From JADGHX01 sp037200125 (lineage in GTDB: Bacteria; Pseudomonadota; Gammaproteobacteria; Steroidobacterales; Steroidobacteraceae): a DNA stretch of 64,000 bases. Positions 57,521-64,000 of the stretch are shown piece after piece. Location of the stretch: contig JBBCGS010000006.1 of the NCBI GenBank assembly GCA_037200125.1, forward strand, positions 248,001-312,000, read 5' to 3'. The position numbers and the translations under genes are program-made. Position 1 is the first letter of the stretch; the number at the start of each line of letters is the position of its first letter. The notes under the pieces were generated by a model. That model did no database searches and had not been told where the DNA came from. It saw only the letters and a list, made by a program, of their open reading frames with translations.

Positions 57521-58839
57521 ATGATCCTCAAAGGAAGTCAGCGCGGCGGCGGGCGGCAACTCGCCCTTCATCTGCTCAACGCCACGGACAACGAGCATGT
57601 CCGCGTCCACGAACTCCGGGGCTTCACGGCTGACGACCTTCAAGGGGCGTTTCAGGAGGCGTACGCGGTCAGCCGGGCGACCAAAGCCAAGCAATTTCTG
57701 TTTTCGCTGTCGCTGAACCCCCCGCCAACCGAAAAAGTCTCGACGGAAGACTTCCAGCGGGCCATCGACGCCGCTGAAAAAAAGCTGGGCTCGAAGGCCA
57801 GCCCCGGGCCATCGTCTTTCACGAGAAAGACGGGCGGTGGGCATGCACATGCCGTCTGGTCACGGATCGACGCCGAGCGGCTCCGGGCCCGTGAACATGG
57901 ATTTCTACAAGAGAAAACTCTGCGGGTTGTCGCGCGAAATCTTCCTTGAGCATGGATGGAAGATGCCGCCCGGTTTTGTGAACAGCAAAGAGCGCGACCC
58001 GGCCAATTACACCCTTGCCGAGTGGCAGCAGGCGAAACGCGCAGGCGTTGAGCCCAAAGCGCTCAAGTCCATGTTCGCCGAGTGCTGGAACATCTCCCGA
58101 TTCCGGGCGAGCTTTTGGCTCCGCCCTCAAGCTGCGCGGCTATACGCTGGCGCGGGGCGACCGTCGCGGCTTCGTCGCCGTCGATTACCGGGGCGAGGTT
58201 TATTCAATCGCCCGCTATGCCGGGATCAAGACGAAGGACGTGTCCTCGCGCCTCGCCGATATCGAGCTTCCGTCCGTCGATGAGGCAAACCGTGAACATG
58301 CCGGGCGCATGACGGAGATGGTCCGCCGTCATATCAAGGAGACGGAGGAACGCCAAAACCGACAGGCCGCAACCTTCGCTCTACGGCGCGCGGAAATCTT
58401 GCAGCGCCAGCGCGATCAGCGGGCGCAGCTAGAAAAAGCACAAGCCGCCCGCGCAGCGGCGGAAATCAAAGAGCGCCAGGAGCGCTTCGCACGGGGTCTT
58501 CGCGGGCTGTGGCACCGGATCACAGGCAAGCATTCAGATATCAAGCGGCAGAATGAAGCGGAAGCGTTTCAGTCCGTCAAGCGCGATCAGAGCGAACGCG
58601 ACAGACTTATCTTCCGGCAGATCGAAGAACGCAATGCGCTCCACCGAAGCGTGAAGGAACAGCGGCGTGAACATGCGCGGCAAATCACCGAACTGCACCG
58701 CGATGTCGCCGGGTTTGACCGGATGAAAGAGGCAGAGATTCCGAAGGCGAGAGGAGCTTTTGAGCGGGCTGCGCAGGAAGCTGAGCGTCCGCAGCGGCGA
58801 AGGCGCGAGCGAGATCGCGGCAGAGATTTCGAGCGCTGA
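57521..58839 (+). pseudogene. MobA/VirD2-type relaxase, several frameshifts
   Basis: Pieces in shifting frames give one relaxase. The order is MILKGSQRGGGRQLALHLLN, QFLFSLSLNPPPTEKVS, AIVFHEKDGRW, the metal-binding HAHAVWSRIDAERLRA, VNMDFYKRKLCGLSREIFLEHGW, and after a further shift GYTLARGDRRGFVAVDYRGEVYSIARYAG. A long Arg/Glu/Gln coiled coil runs to 58839. Breaks fall near 57808, 57838, 57890 and 58105, mostly at short G or C runs. Relaxases nick oriT and lead the strand into the recipient. Either this copy is dead or the sequence has errors; the conserved order of all parts favours the latter. Confidence 0.75.
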
Positions 58840-58844
58840 CAGGG

Positions 58845-59498
58845 CTAATGCGCCCGGTAGCGCTCGACGCCGCTCAAGCGGCGGCGGATCAGGTTGCAGT
58901 ATTTCTCTTCAAGCTCGATGCCGAGGGTGGAGCGACCTGCGAGGGCGGCGGCAACCAGGCTGCTGCCCGAGCCTGCGAAGGGATCAAGGACGAGGTCGCC
59001 GGGTTCAGAGAATGACTGCACAAGCGGCTCAAGAACGCTGACAGCTTTTTCAGTGGGATGCAGTCGATTGCCGGAATACTCCCACGGCTGCACGTCTTCA
59101 ATCGGGTTCTCCGGCGTCGCGGGATTTCCTTTTGCGAGCACGTAAGCCTGTTCGTGGGTGTAGCGCACGTACCGGCTCTTTGAGGCGTAGTCCTTGTGCC
59201 ATACGAGATGAGCGACAGGCTTGAAGCCTGCGCGGGTCCACGCGTCGAAGAAGGCATTCACCTTGCTCCAGCCGTAGAAGCAGACGCAAAAGCAATTGGG
59301 CTTGAGGATGCGATAGAGGTCATCGAATGCGCCGAGCACCGAGGCCGGGTCAACATCATTGGCGATGGTTCGGCCATCGCGGTCGCGATAGCGCACGAAG
59401 TACGGCGGGTCGGTGAGGATGAAATCCGCGCTTGCCGTAGGCATGCTTTTGAGGATTTCGAGGCAATCGCCGTGGATGATGCGGTTGGAAGTTGTCAT
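58845..59498 (-). CDS. Orphan DNA methyltransferase (DPPY / FAGSGS type)
   Basis: A 217-residue amino-methyltransferase. Motif IV is DFILTDPPYFVRY near residue 30 and the S-adenosylmethionine motif I is LVLDPFAGSGSSLVAAALAG near residue 170, the beta-class order used by adenine-N6 or cytosine-N4 enzymes. HPTEKAVSVLEPLVQSF is also typical. No restriction gene is adjacent, so it is likely an orphan methylase of the mobile element, protecting it or regulating it. It ends 5 bp from the convergent relaxase stop and follows the unknown gene at 59716 on the same strand. Confidence 0.9.
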   Translation of the reverse strand: MTTSNRIIHGDCLEILKSMPTASADFILTDPPYFVRYRDRDGRTIANDVDPASVLGAFDDLYRILKPNCFCVCFYGWSKVNAFFDAWTRAGFKPVAHLVWHKDYASKSRYVRYTHEQAYVLAKGNPATPENPIEDVQPWEYSGNRLHPTEKAVSVLEPLVQSFSEPGDLVLDPFAGSGSSLVAAALAGRSTLGIELEEKYCNLIRRRLSGVERYRAH

Positions 59499-59715
59499 GG
59501 TTCTCTCCTTTGGTTTGAGGCGGCGGAGAGAACAGCCGCGCGGATAAGCCGGACGATCACCGAAGGGGAACAGGTCTAGCGAAGCGGCCTGTTGATCGTC
59601 AGGCGCGCGCGGCTAACGTAGCCCCGAAACTCAAGGCCAAAGGAGAGAGGCATGACGGCTGCGAACGGAAGGGCGATTCCGGGAAAGACAGAGACCGCAA
59701 CCGCCCTCGACTGTT

Positions 59716-60351
59716 TCAGTCGCGGCGCTGGCGGTACTTCTTGTCGATGGCGACGAGCCGCCCTTTGAGTTCGCGGGCCTTGTATGTCTCAAGCGCCGCT
59801 TTGACGAACGCGTCAGGTGTCATACCTGCCATTGGCGCGGCGTGAAGCCCGAGAAAACTGCGATAGCCCGTCTCGCTGATGAAGGGCTTGTTTGCGTCAA
59901 CGCAATGCGCAGCGAAACCGTGCCAGAAACTCACGCTCGATCCGATGCCGAACACGCCATCGATGACGACGCGAACGCGCGTTCCCGCCGCTTCGATATT
60001 GAACTCGCCCGCCTGACCCCAGATCGGGACTTCGCCTAGCGAGGCGGCGGTTAGTGTCTCCAGCATGCAGCCCGGCGCGTTCTCGTCCGCGATGATGCCG
60101 GGCTTGCCGTTGTTGAGCCGCAGGGCGAGCTTTCTTGCTTCCTCGCGCAGCTCAAACACGCGCTCGGCATCCCCGGCCATCATTGCCGCGTGGTGCTGAC
60201 CCAGAAGTGAGCGGAAGAACGGAACCGCTTGGTCCATCGCTGACGGCAGATGCGCGGTTTCCCGCTCGAACTCGCGGGCGCGGTTCTGCTCGTCGGCACT
60301 GGCAAGCAGGTCATCGAAACCAAGCTGGCCGGGAAGGTGTAGTTGTGACAT
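59716..60351 (-). CDS. Mobile-element protein of unknown function
   Basis: A 211-residue cytoplasmic protein beginning MSQLHLPGQLGFDDLLASAD. It has AAMMAGDAERVFELREEARKLALRLN and a central part GAGSSVSFWHGFAAHCVDANKPF-like segment (seen as SSVSFWHGFAAHCVDANKPF), and ends AIDKKYRQRRD. No domain was recognised. It lies upstream of the methyltransferase on the same strand with a 217-bp gap and downstream of a hairpin-rich stretch. It may be an accessory gene of the same module. Confidence 0.65.
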   Translation of the reverse strand: MSQLHLPGQLGFDDLLASADEQNRAREFERETAHLPSAMDQAVPFFRSLLGQHHAAMMAGDAERVFELREEARKLALRLNNGKPGIIADENAPGCMLETLTAASLGEVPIWGQAGEFNIEAAGTRVRVVIDGVFGIGSSVSFWHGFAAHCVDANKPFISETGYRSFLGLHAAPMAGMTPDAFVKAALETYKARELKGRLVAIDKKYRQRRD

Positions 60352-60742
60352 GGACGCCTCTTTCCTTGCGCCTGAAAGCCGCTTCCAAGGATTTGGAAAG
60401 CGGGGTGCGCATGCACCCCGGCGGAAGCCGTCTTCAAAGCGGGGGGAAAATCGGTCAAGGTCGAAAATCGTCTTCGATTTTCGCCACGAAGGGGTCGCCT
60501 TGACGGATTGGGACCGAAGCGGTCCCTCTTACTTACTTCTCTCGCGCCAGGGATCGTGACCCGGATGGGCCAAGACCGAAGGGCTTGGTTCGTAGCGAAG
60601 CGAAGAATAGAGCCCGGTCGCGCCATGCGCGAGGCGCACGGCTTTCACACGAGGGTATGCCGAGAACAAATTGACGGCTCCCACGTGGTTCGCTAGTTGT
60701 CTTCAGACTGTAGTTCCGAGAACCGCAAATACAGGAAAACGG
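60352..60742. other. Hairpin-rich intergenic region 1
   Basis: Between divergent genes lie several closely spaced inverted repeats. These are CCGCTTCCAA with its partner (60379-60403, one bulge), CGGGGTGC-gcat-GCACCCCG (60401-60420), CGAAAATCG-tctt-CGATTTTCG (60462-60483) enclosed by GTCAAGG (60454-60460) and CCTTGAC (60498-60504), and GGGACC-gaagc-GGTCCC (60510-60526). No gene is supported. The density of stems is far above the flanking DNA and resembles the region at 63293-63573. Confidence 0.6.
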
Positions 60743-61603
60743 ATGAGCGAGTACAAAGCCTATTTTGATGAAAGTGGTTGCCACGACGGCTCTACGGTGC
60801 TCGCGGTCGGCGGCTACTTGGTCCGTGCCGATTGGGCCACCCGCATGGAGCGCAAGTGGAGGTCCGCGCTGAGCAAGTATGGGCTACCGTATTTTCACAT
60901 GGTTGACTGCGCACACGGCAACGGAGTTTTTCAATCACTGAGCAGGCAGCAGCGCATTGATGTCGAAACGCGGATGATCGATTTGATTAAGAAGCACACA
61001 GACCTTGGCTTCGTCGCGGTGGTAAGCCCCAAGCGTTTCGCGCAGGTAGCTCCCGTTCCCGACGCGTATACGTTTTCCGTCAACGCATGCTTGATGGCTA
61101 TATGTGCTTGGTTCTCGGACAAGCCGGATGCGAAGATAGAATTCATCTTTGAATCAGGTCATGTGAACGGTCGGAAAGCGGATCGTCACTTGATGATCCA
61201 CCGGCGCGGTAACGATCCAGACATCGGCAGGGTCTATCAATCCCATCGCTTCGCAGAGAAGGCAGACACCTGTTTGCTTCAGGCCGCCGATCTGCTGGTT
61301 TGGCAAAGTGCGAAATTCATGCGGGACAAGATGTCGAATGCCAGGAAGCCGCGAGCGGACTTTCTCAGCCTTGTGCAACACCCGACCGTTTTCGGCTATA
61401 TCGTTCTACAGAACAATACACTCGCGCTTAGCATCGACAATCAGCCTGACGCCGAAGATCCTGAACGGGACGCGTATCTCCGCGCAATGTTTTCCGATGG
61501 GCCTAGCGGCAGTACAGTTCTTGGTGCATATCACTCTCGATTCAAGGAAATGAATCTTCAGGGCCGGGTTCAAGGCAGACTCGGGCTGCGCAAACGCGAC
61601 TAG
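60743..61603 (+). CDS. DUF3800 domain protein
   Basis: A 286-residue protein. The DUF3800 signature is at the start, SEYKAYFDESGCHDGS, followed by LAVGGYLVRADWATRMERKW, an acidic KIEFIFESGHVNG, and LLQAADLLVWQSAKFMRD near residue 185. Conserved acidic residues (D-E near the N-terminus, E and D later) suggest an RNase H-like nuclease fold. Members are frequent in plasmids and defence islands. The ATG at 60743 follows AGGA. Codon use is visibly less GC-rich than in the chromosomal genes. Confidence 0.87.
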   Translation: MSEYKAYFDESGCHDGSTVLAVGGYLVRADWATRMERKWRSALSKYGLPYFHMVDCAHGNGVFQSLSRQQRIDVETRMIDLIKKHTDLGFVAVVSPKRFAQVAPVPDAYTFSVNACLMAICAWFSDKPDAKIEFIFESGHVNGRKADRHLMIHRRGNDPDIGRVYQSHRFAEKADTCLLQAADLLVWQSAKFMRDKMSNARKPRADFLSLVQHPTVFGYIVLQNNTLALSIDNQPDAEDPERDAYLRAMFSDGPSGSTVLGAYHSRFKEMNLQGRVQGRLGLRKRD

Positions 61604-61653
61604 GCTCGCGCAACAAGAGGCGTGACGCCGAGCCTCAACGGTGATATTTACGC

Positions 61654-62223
61654 ATGGACATGACCCGGCAGAACAACGTCAATGCTGAATTGCGCATCGC
61701 GCTCGATGCACCTGATGGCTTTGATAGGTTTGAACACCGTCAGCGCACCGAAGACGTGAAGGCGTCCCACGCGCACAGCGTCGTCTACCGTGAGTTCGCG
61801 GACGGAGCCACGTGCCTGCCCTATGCCCTTGGCCTTTCGGAGAACAAGACGTATCAAGCCATTTCCGGGGATTTCTTCCATCGAAAAATATGGGCCGGGC
61901 GCAAATTCCTGGAGTGGCTCGAGAAGAACAATCGTCTGGAGGAAATCGAACGCCTGGAGCCGGGGTGTCTCGCTCTGTATTTTGCCGATGGCGTCTGGAA
62001 ACACGCGGGCCGTGCTGTCGCCGGGGACCGGGTGGTGTCTAAGTGGGGAGAGTTTCCGGTTTACGAGCACGAAGCCCTTGAGGTTCCCGCTCGTTATGGG
62101 GAGGTGGTCCGATATTTCGGAATGCCGCGTCCGGGCGACGCGCTGAGGCTGTTTGTCGAATTTTCGAAGTCGCTGGGCGTTACGGACGACGACATTGCCG
62201 AGGCTGTGGAGTTCGAGGGATAG
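61654..62223 (+). CDS. Unknown protein with a possible Cys-His (NlpC/P60-like) arrangement
   Basis: A 189-residue cytoplasmic protein. The order TCLPYALGLSENKTY (Cys), ALYFADGVWKHAGRAVAGDRVVSKWG (His) and FPVYEHEALEV resembles small papain/NlpC-like proteins in which Cys and His form the active site. The match is only by pattern, and no family can be named with confidence. It follows the DUF3800 gene by 50 bp on the same strand and may be co-transcribed. A product acting with that gene in a defence or maintenance role is a guess. Confidence 0.6.
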   Translation: MDMTRQNNVNAELRIALDAPDGFDRFEHRQRTEDVKASHAHSVVYREFADGATCLPYALGLSENKTYQAISGDFFHRKIWAGRKFLEWLEKNNRLEEIERLEPGCLALYFADGVWKHAGRAVAGDRVVSKWGEFPVYEHEALEVPARYGEVVRYFGMPRPGDALRLFVEFSKSLGVTDDDIAEAVEFEG

Positions 62224-62246
62224 CCGTCTCGCCTGCCGGAGCCGTA

Positions 62247-62975
62247 TCAGCGCAAGAGCTTCGCAAGCTCCGGGTCTGAGAACATATCGGCTCGCCCGGT
62301 CACCACGGCCTGATACCGGGTGCTGGTCGAGGCGGCTGCGGATTCCCCGTGAAGCCTGAGCCCGCCGTAGATAATGAACCCCCAGAAGCTCAATTCAGGG
62401 TACTCGCGTCCTTGCGCCCCTTCATAAAGGATCGTTCCTTCGCCGAGGTTACCTCTGAGCGTCTGGTGAGCATACTTGTCGACGAGGGAAGCAAGCAGGC
62501 TCTCCCCGGAGCGGGTCAGCGATATAGGCCGGGCGATACATTCGGGCGGCAGTAACACTTGCCAGTGATGCCAGAGGAGCCCTTTCGCCGCGTAGGCCAG
62601 AAGGTCGAGAAGCGTCTGCCCGCGAAAACGGAATTGCATGGGGATCATTCCAGGGCGCGGCGGCGGCTCGTCAATGACGGTGGGACGCGCGCCTTCCGCC
62701 AGCTCGCGCCGGAGTTTCTGGTTCCGGGCGAGTTTGTCCGGCAGGGTTTTCATCATGGCTTCCGCGTCCGGGTGCTGGCCGCCGATCACCAGCGCGGTTG
62801 AGAGGTAGGTTTCCAGTTCCGACTTCGCGTTGTTGCACGGATCGCAAACCGGGACTTGCGGCAGGTTGTCCCGCCTGTTTTCTGCAAAGAGCTTGCGAGC
62901 GAAGACGTGATCGCCCGTCACGGACAGGTTCACCGCGCAGTAAACGCAGGTTTGGCCTTTGAAGCGCTTGCTCAC
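62247..62975 (-). CDS. HNH-type endonuclease-like protein
   Basis: About 242 residues from a GTG at 62975. The N-terminus has CVYC (about 10-13), GDHVFARKLF with the catalytic-type DH pair, and CDPCNNAKSELE with the second CxxC and the Asn-Asn. Together they form a zinc-stabilised beta-beta-alpha-metal site. The remaining 180 residues (QFRFRGQTLLDLLAYAAKGL, WGFIIYGGLRLHG) are of unknown type and may recognise a target. The frame is open to 63071, but the upstream part overlaps the small membrane-protein gene. It may be a restriction-like or anti-plasmid nuclease. Confidence 0.8.
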   Translation of the reverse strand: MSKRFKGQTCVYCAVNLSVTGDHVFARKLFAENRRDNLPQVPVCDPCNNAKSELETYLSTALVIGGQHPDAEAMMKTLPDKLARNQKLRRELAEGARPTVIDEPPPRPGMIPMQFRFRGQTLLDLLAYAAKGLLWHHWQVLLPPECIARPISLTRSGESLLASLVDKYAHQTLRGNLGEGTILYEGAQGREYPELSFWGFIIYGGLRLHGESAAASTSTRYQAVVTGRADMFSDPELAKLLR

Positions 62976-62986
62976 TCGCGCGAATC

Positions 62987-63184
62987 CTAGATCAGCGATA
63001 GGGCCTTCGCCACGGCTGCGAGCGCCGCCAGTGGTGCGATAACCATCCCGGCGCGCTTTATCCAAAACCACCAGTCGAATTTATCCTCCACCCACACGGG
63101 AGCCCCGTAGCCCCTGACGTGCTTGTAACGGCCCTTCTTCGCCCCTAGCGGCGGGGGAAGCTGGTCGAGACGAATATGGTCCAT
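62987..63184 (-). CDS. Small single-span membrane protein
   Basis: A 65-residue protein: a basic, Trp-rich N-terminal half (GAKKGRYKHVRGYGAPVWVED, DWWFWIKRA) followed by one membrane segment MVIAPLAALAAVAKALSLI. The ATG follows GGAG at a good distance. It ends 11 bp before the HNH gene start and is probably translated from the same message. The pairing of a small membrane protein with a nuclease-like gene recalls defence pairs, but the function is unknown. Confidence 0.65.
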   Translation of the reverse strand: MDHIRLDQLPPPLGAKKGRYKHVRGYGAPVWVEDKFDWWFWIKRAGMVIAPLAALAAVAKALSLI

Positions 63185-63687
63185 CCGAAAATGCTCCGAA
63201 GCGTGTAACGAGAAACGCTGTAGTCCTCACCTTATAGACGGATGGCCTGGGAGGCTTCCGTTAGCTGCGGCGCGAAAGCTCCCGGTCGCAATCCAACCGC
63301 GATGAGGTTGGGAGTGGTGAAGGCGTCCAGCCGAGGGGCGCGATAGCCCCTCCCGTGAGCGCGAACGGCGTCACGGGTTCCCGCTGCATCCAACCCGGCG
63401 CGAGGGTTGGTCATGGGGAAGCGAAGCGCGGGGAGCACGAAGGCTCCCCCGGATGGCGCGTGAACGGCTCGATGCTTGAGCGCGCCATTTCCGCAGGGGT
63501 CCACGGGGGCAGGCACGCCCCCTGGCAAGATTGTGCGCTCTTCAGGTAGTGCCCGCCGAAGGTGGGTACTACCGCGCACACATCTTGCGGTCGGCGGGCC
63601 TTCGGCCTTCAGTGTGGAACTACAAGTGCAATACCTGGCGTCACCTGCGGCTCACGATCCGGTCTTGGCTCTCGGCTCTGTCCAGAC
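63185..63687. other. Hairpin-rich intergenic region 2
   Basis: At least seven inverted repeats stand almost end to end: CCAACC/GGTTGG (63293-63311), GAGGGGC/GCCCCTC (63333-63352), CGTGA-CGC/GCG-TCACG (63354-63375), CCAACCC/GGGTTGG (63390-63410), GGGGAGC/GCTCCCC (63430-63449), GGGGGC/GCCCCC (63505-63522) and a 13-bp stem with GAA loop (63545-63573: GGTAGTGCCCGCC / GGTGGGTACTACC). Open frames here have no recognisable domain. The region ends the mobile stretch just before the secreted-protein gene. Confidence 0.6.
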
Positions 63688-64000
63688 TTAAGCAGCGAGT
63701 AGGTTGCCGTTGCCGTACAGGGTGGTCTCGTCCAATCCGTTCAAACCGTTCAAGGTCGCTACGTTGTCGAACCCGTAGGTAGTACCAGCTCCATCCCGGT
63801 CCACTGACATGATGGAATTTGCGCCTGAGTCAGTGAAGTTCACAAAGTCAGCGATTAGGTCAGTGAGCGGATCAAATGCTAGGTCGAGGATGTCGTGCAG
63901 ATCGATCTTGTCGTTGCTGGTCGAAAAATCGGTAATCGTGTCCACATCGCTGAACGCGGTACTCAACTCGAATACGAACGTGTCCGCGCCAGTAGCACCG
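63688..64000 (-). CDS. C-terminal end of a second type I-secreted RTX-like protein
   Basis: The frame enters from beyond the right edge and stops at 63688. The visible 103 residues contain GADTFVFELSTAFSDVDTI, DFSTSNDKIDLHDIL and GFDNVATLNGLNG with the hydrophobic tail NLLAA. This matches the type I secretion C-terminal target domain (VC_A0849 subclass). The upstream part should carry RTX or adhesin repeats. The secretion operon at 49.5-53 kb could export it as well, unless another exporter lies outside the window. Confidence 0.85.
   Translation of the reverse strand, partial: GATGADTFVFELSTAFSDVDTITDFSTSNDKIDLHDILDLAFDPLTDLIADFVNFTDSGANSIMSVDRDGAGTTYGFDNVATLNGLNGLDETTLYGNGNLLAA

Noticed and set aside
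63232..63579. A 115-codon minus-strand frame in the hairpin-rich region
   Set aside because: Composition follows the hairpin repeats; no domain or start signal supports it.
1..64000. tRNA or rRNA genes
   Set aside because: No cloverleaf-like sequence or rRNA segment was recognised by eye; a tRNA scan would be needed to exclude them fully.

Overview
The window is GC-rich chromosomal DNA from a Gram-negative bacterium. Outer-membrane porins, a TonB-dependent receptor remnant, a Pst/PhoU phosphate system, a type I secretion operon and ECF sigma/anti-sigma genes all point to a proteobacterium, most likely a soil or water gammaproteobacterium. I cannot name the genus.

Layout. 1-4.5 kb: the end of an FMN-dependent hydroxy-acid dehydrogenase, a PQQ/haem-c dehydrogenase with a SnoaL-like partner, and an LtrA-type membrane protein. 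4.5-10.9 kb: a minus-strand phosphate operon, transcribed as PhoB-like regulator, phosphate porin, pstS, pstC, pstA, pstB, phoU; the regulator has a degenerate receiver. 11.1-20.5 kb: regulatory genes, namely a FixJ-type regulator with a frameshifted MASE1 histidine kinase, a DUF6502 protein, an enterochelin-esterase-like hydrolase, an ECF sigma/anti-sigma pair, a cupin, a DUF2007 protein and an OmpR-type two-component pair. 20.9-24 kb: the most unusual locus, a 504-residue Cas12m-like protein that has lost all three RuvC acidic residues and the zinc ribbon, then a highly structured non-coding interval, then a BBP2-family porin with a strong terminator. 24-31.5 kb: a dipeptidase, a pseudokinase-TonB fusion, a DUF5996 protein, and a CadC-like regulator divergent from a TolB-like beta-propeller protein. 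31.8-39.8 kb: a receptor remnant, several small secreted unknowns and an IS21-family element. 39.9-53 kb: a type I secretion operon (HlyB-like, HlyD-like, lipoprotein) with a giant RTX protein carrying an N-terminal lipase fold. 53.7-63.6 kb: a mobile region with a helicase remnant, two AlpA/XRE regulator modules with phased operators, mob genes, an orphan DNA methyltransferase, DUF3800 and HNH genes, and hairpin-rich intergenic DNA. 63.7 kb to the end: the C-terminus of a second type I-secreted protein.

Many otherwise well conserved genes are split by single-base indels, often in runs of G or C. This looks more like residual sequencing error than decay of every affected gene, so the affected genes are annotated as merged spans with the breakpoints given.

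The best candidate for a new system is the nuclease-dead Cas12m-like gene with its structured downstream RNA candidate and the adjacent porin, which has the layout of an exapted RNA-guided transcriptional regulator. No CRISPR array, cas1/cas2 or transposase is visible beside it.
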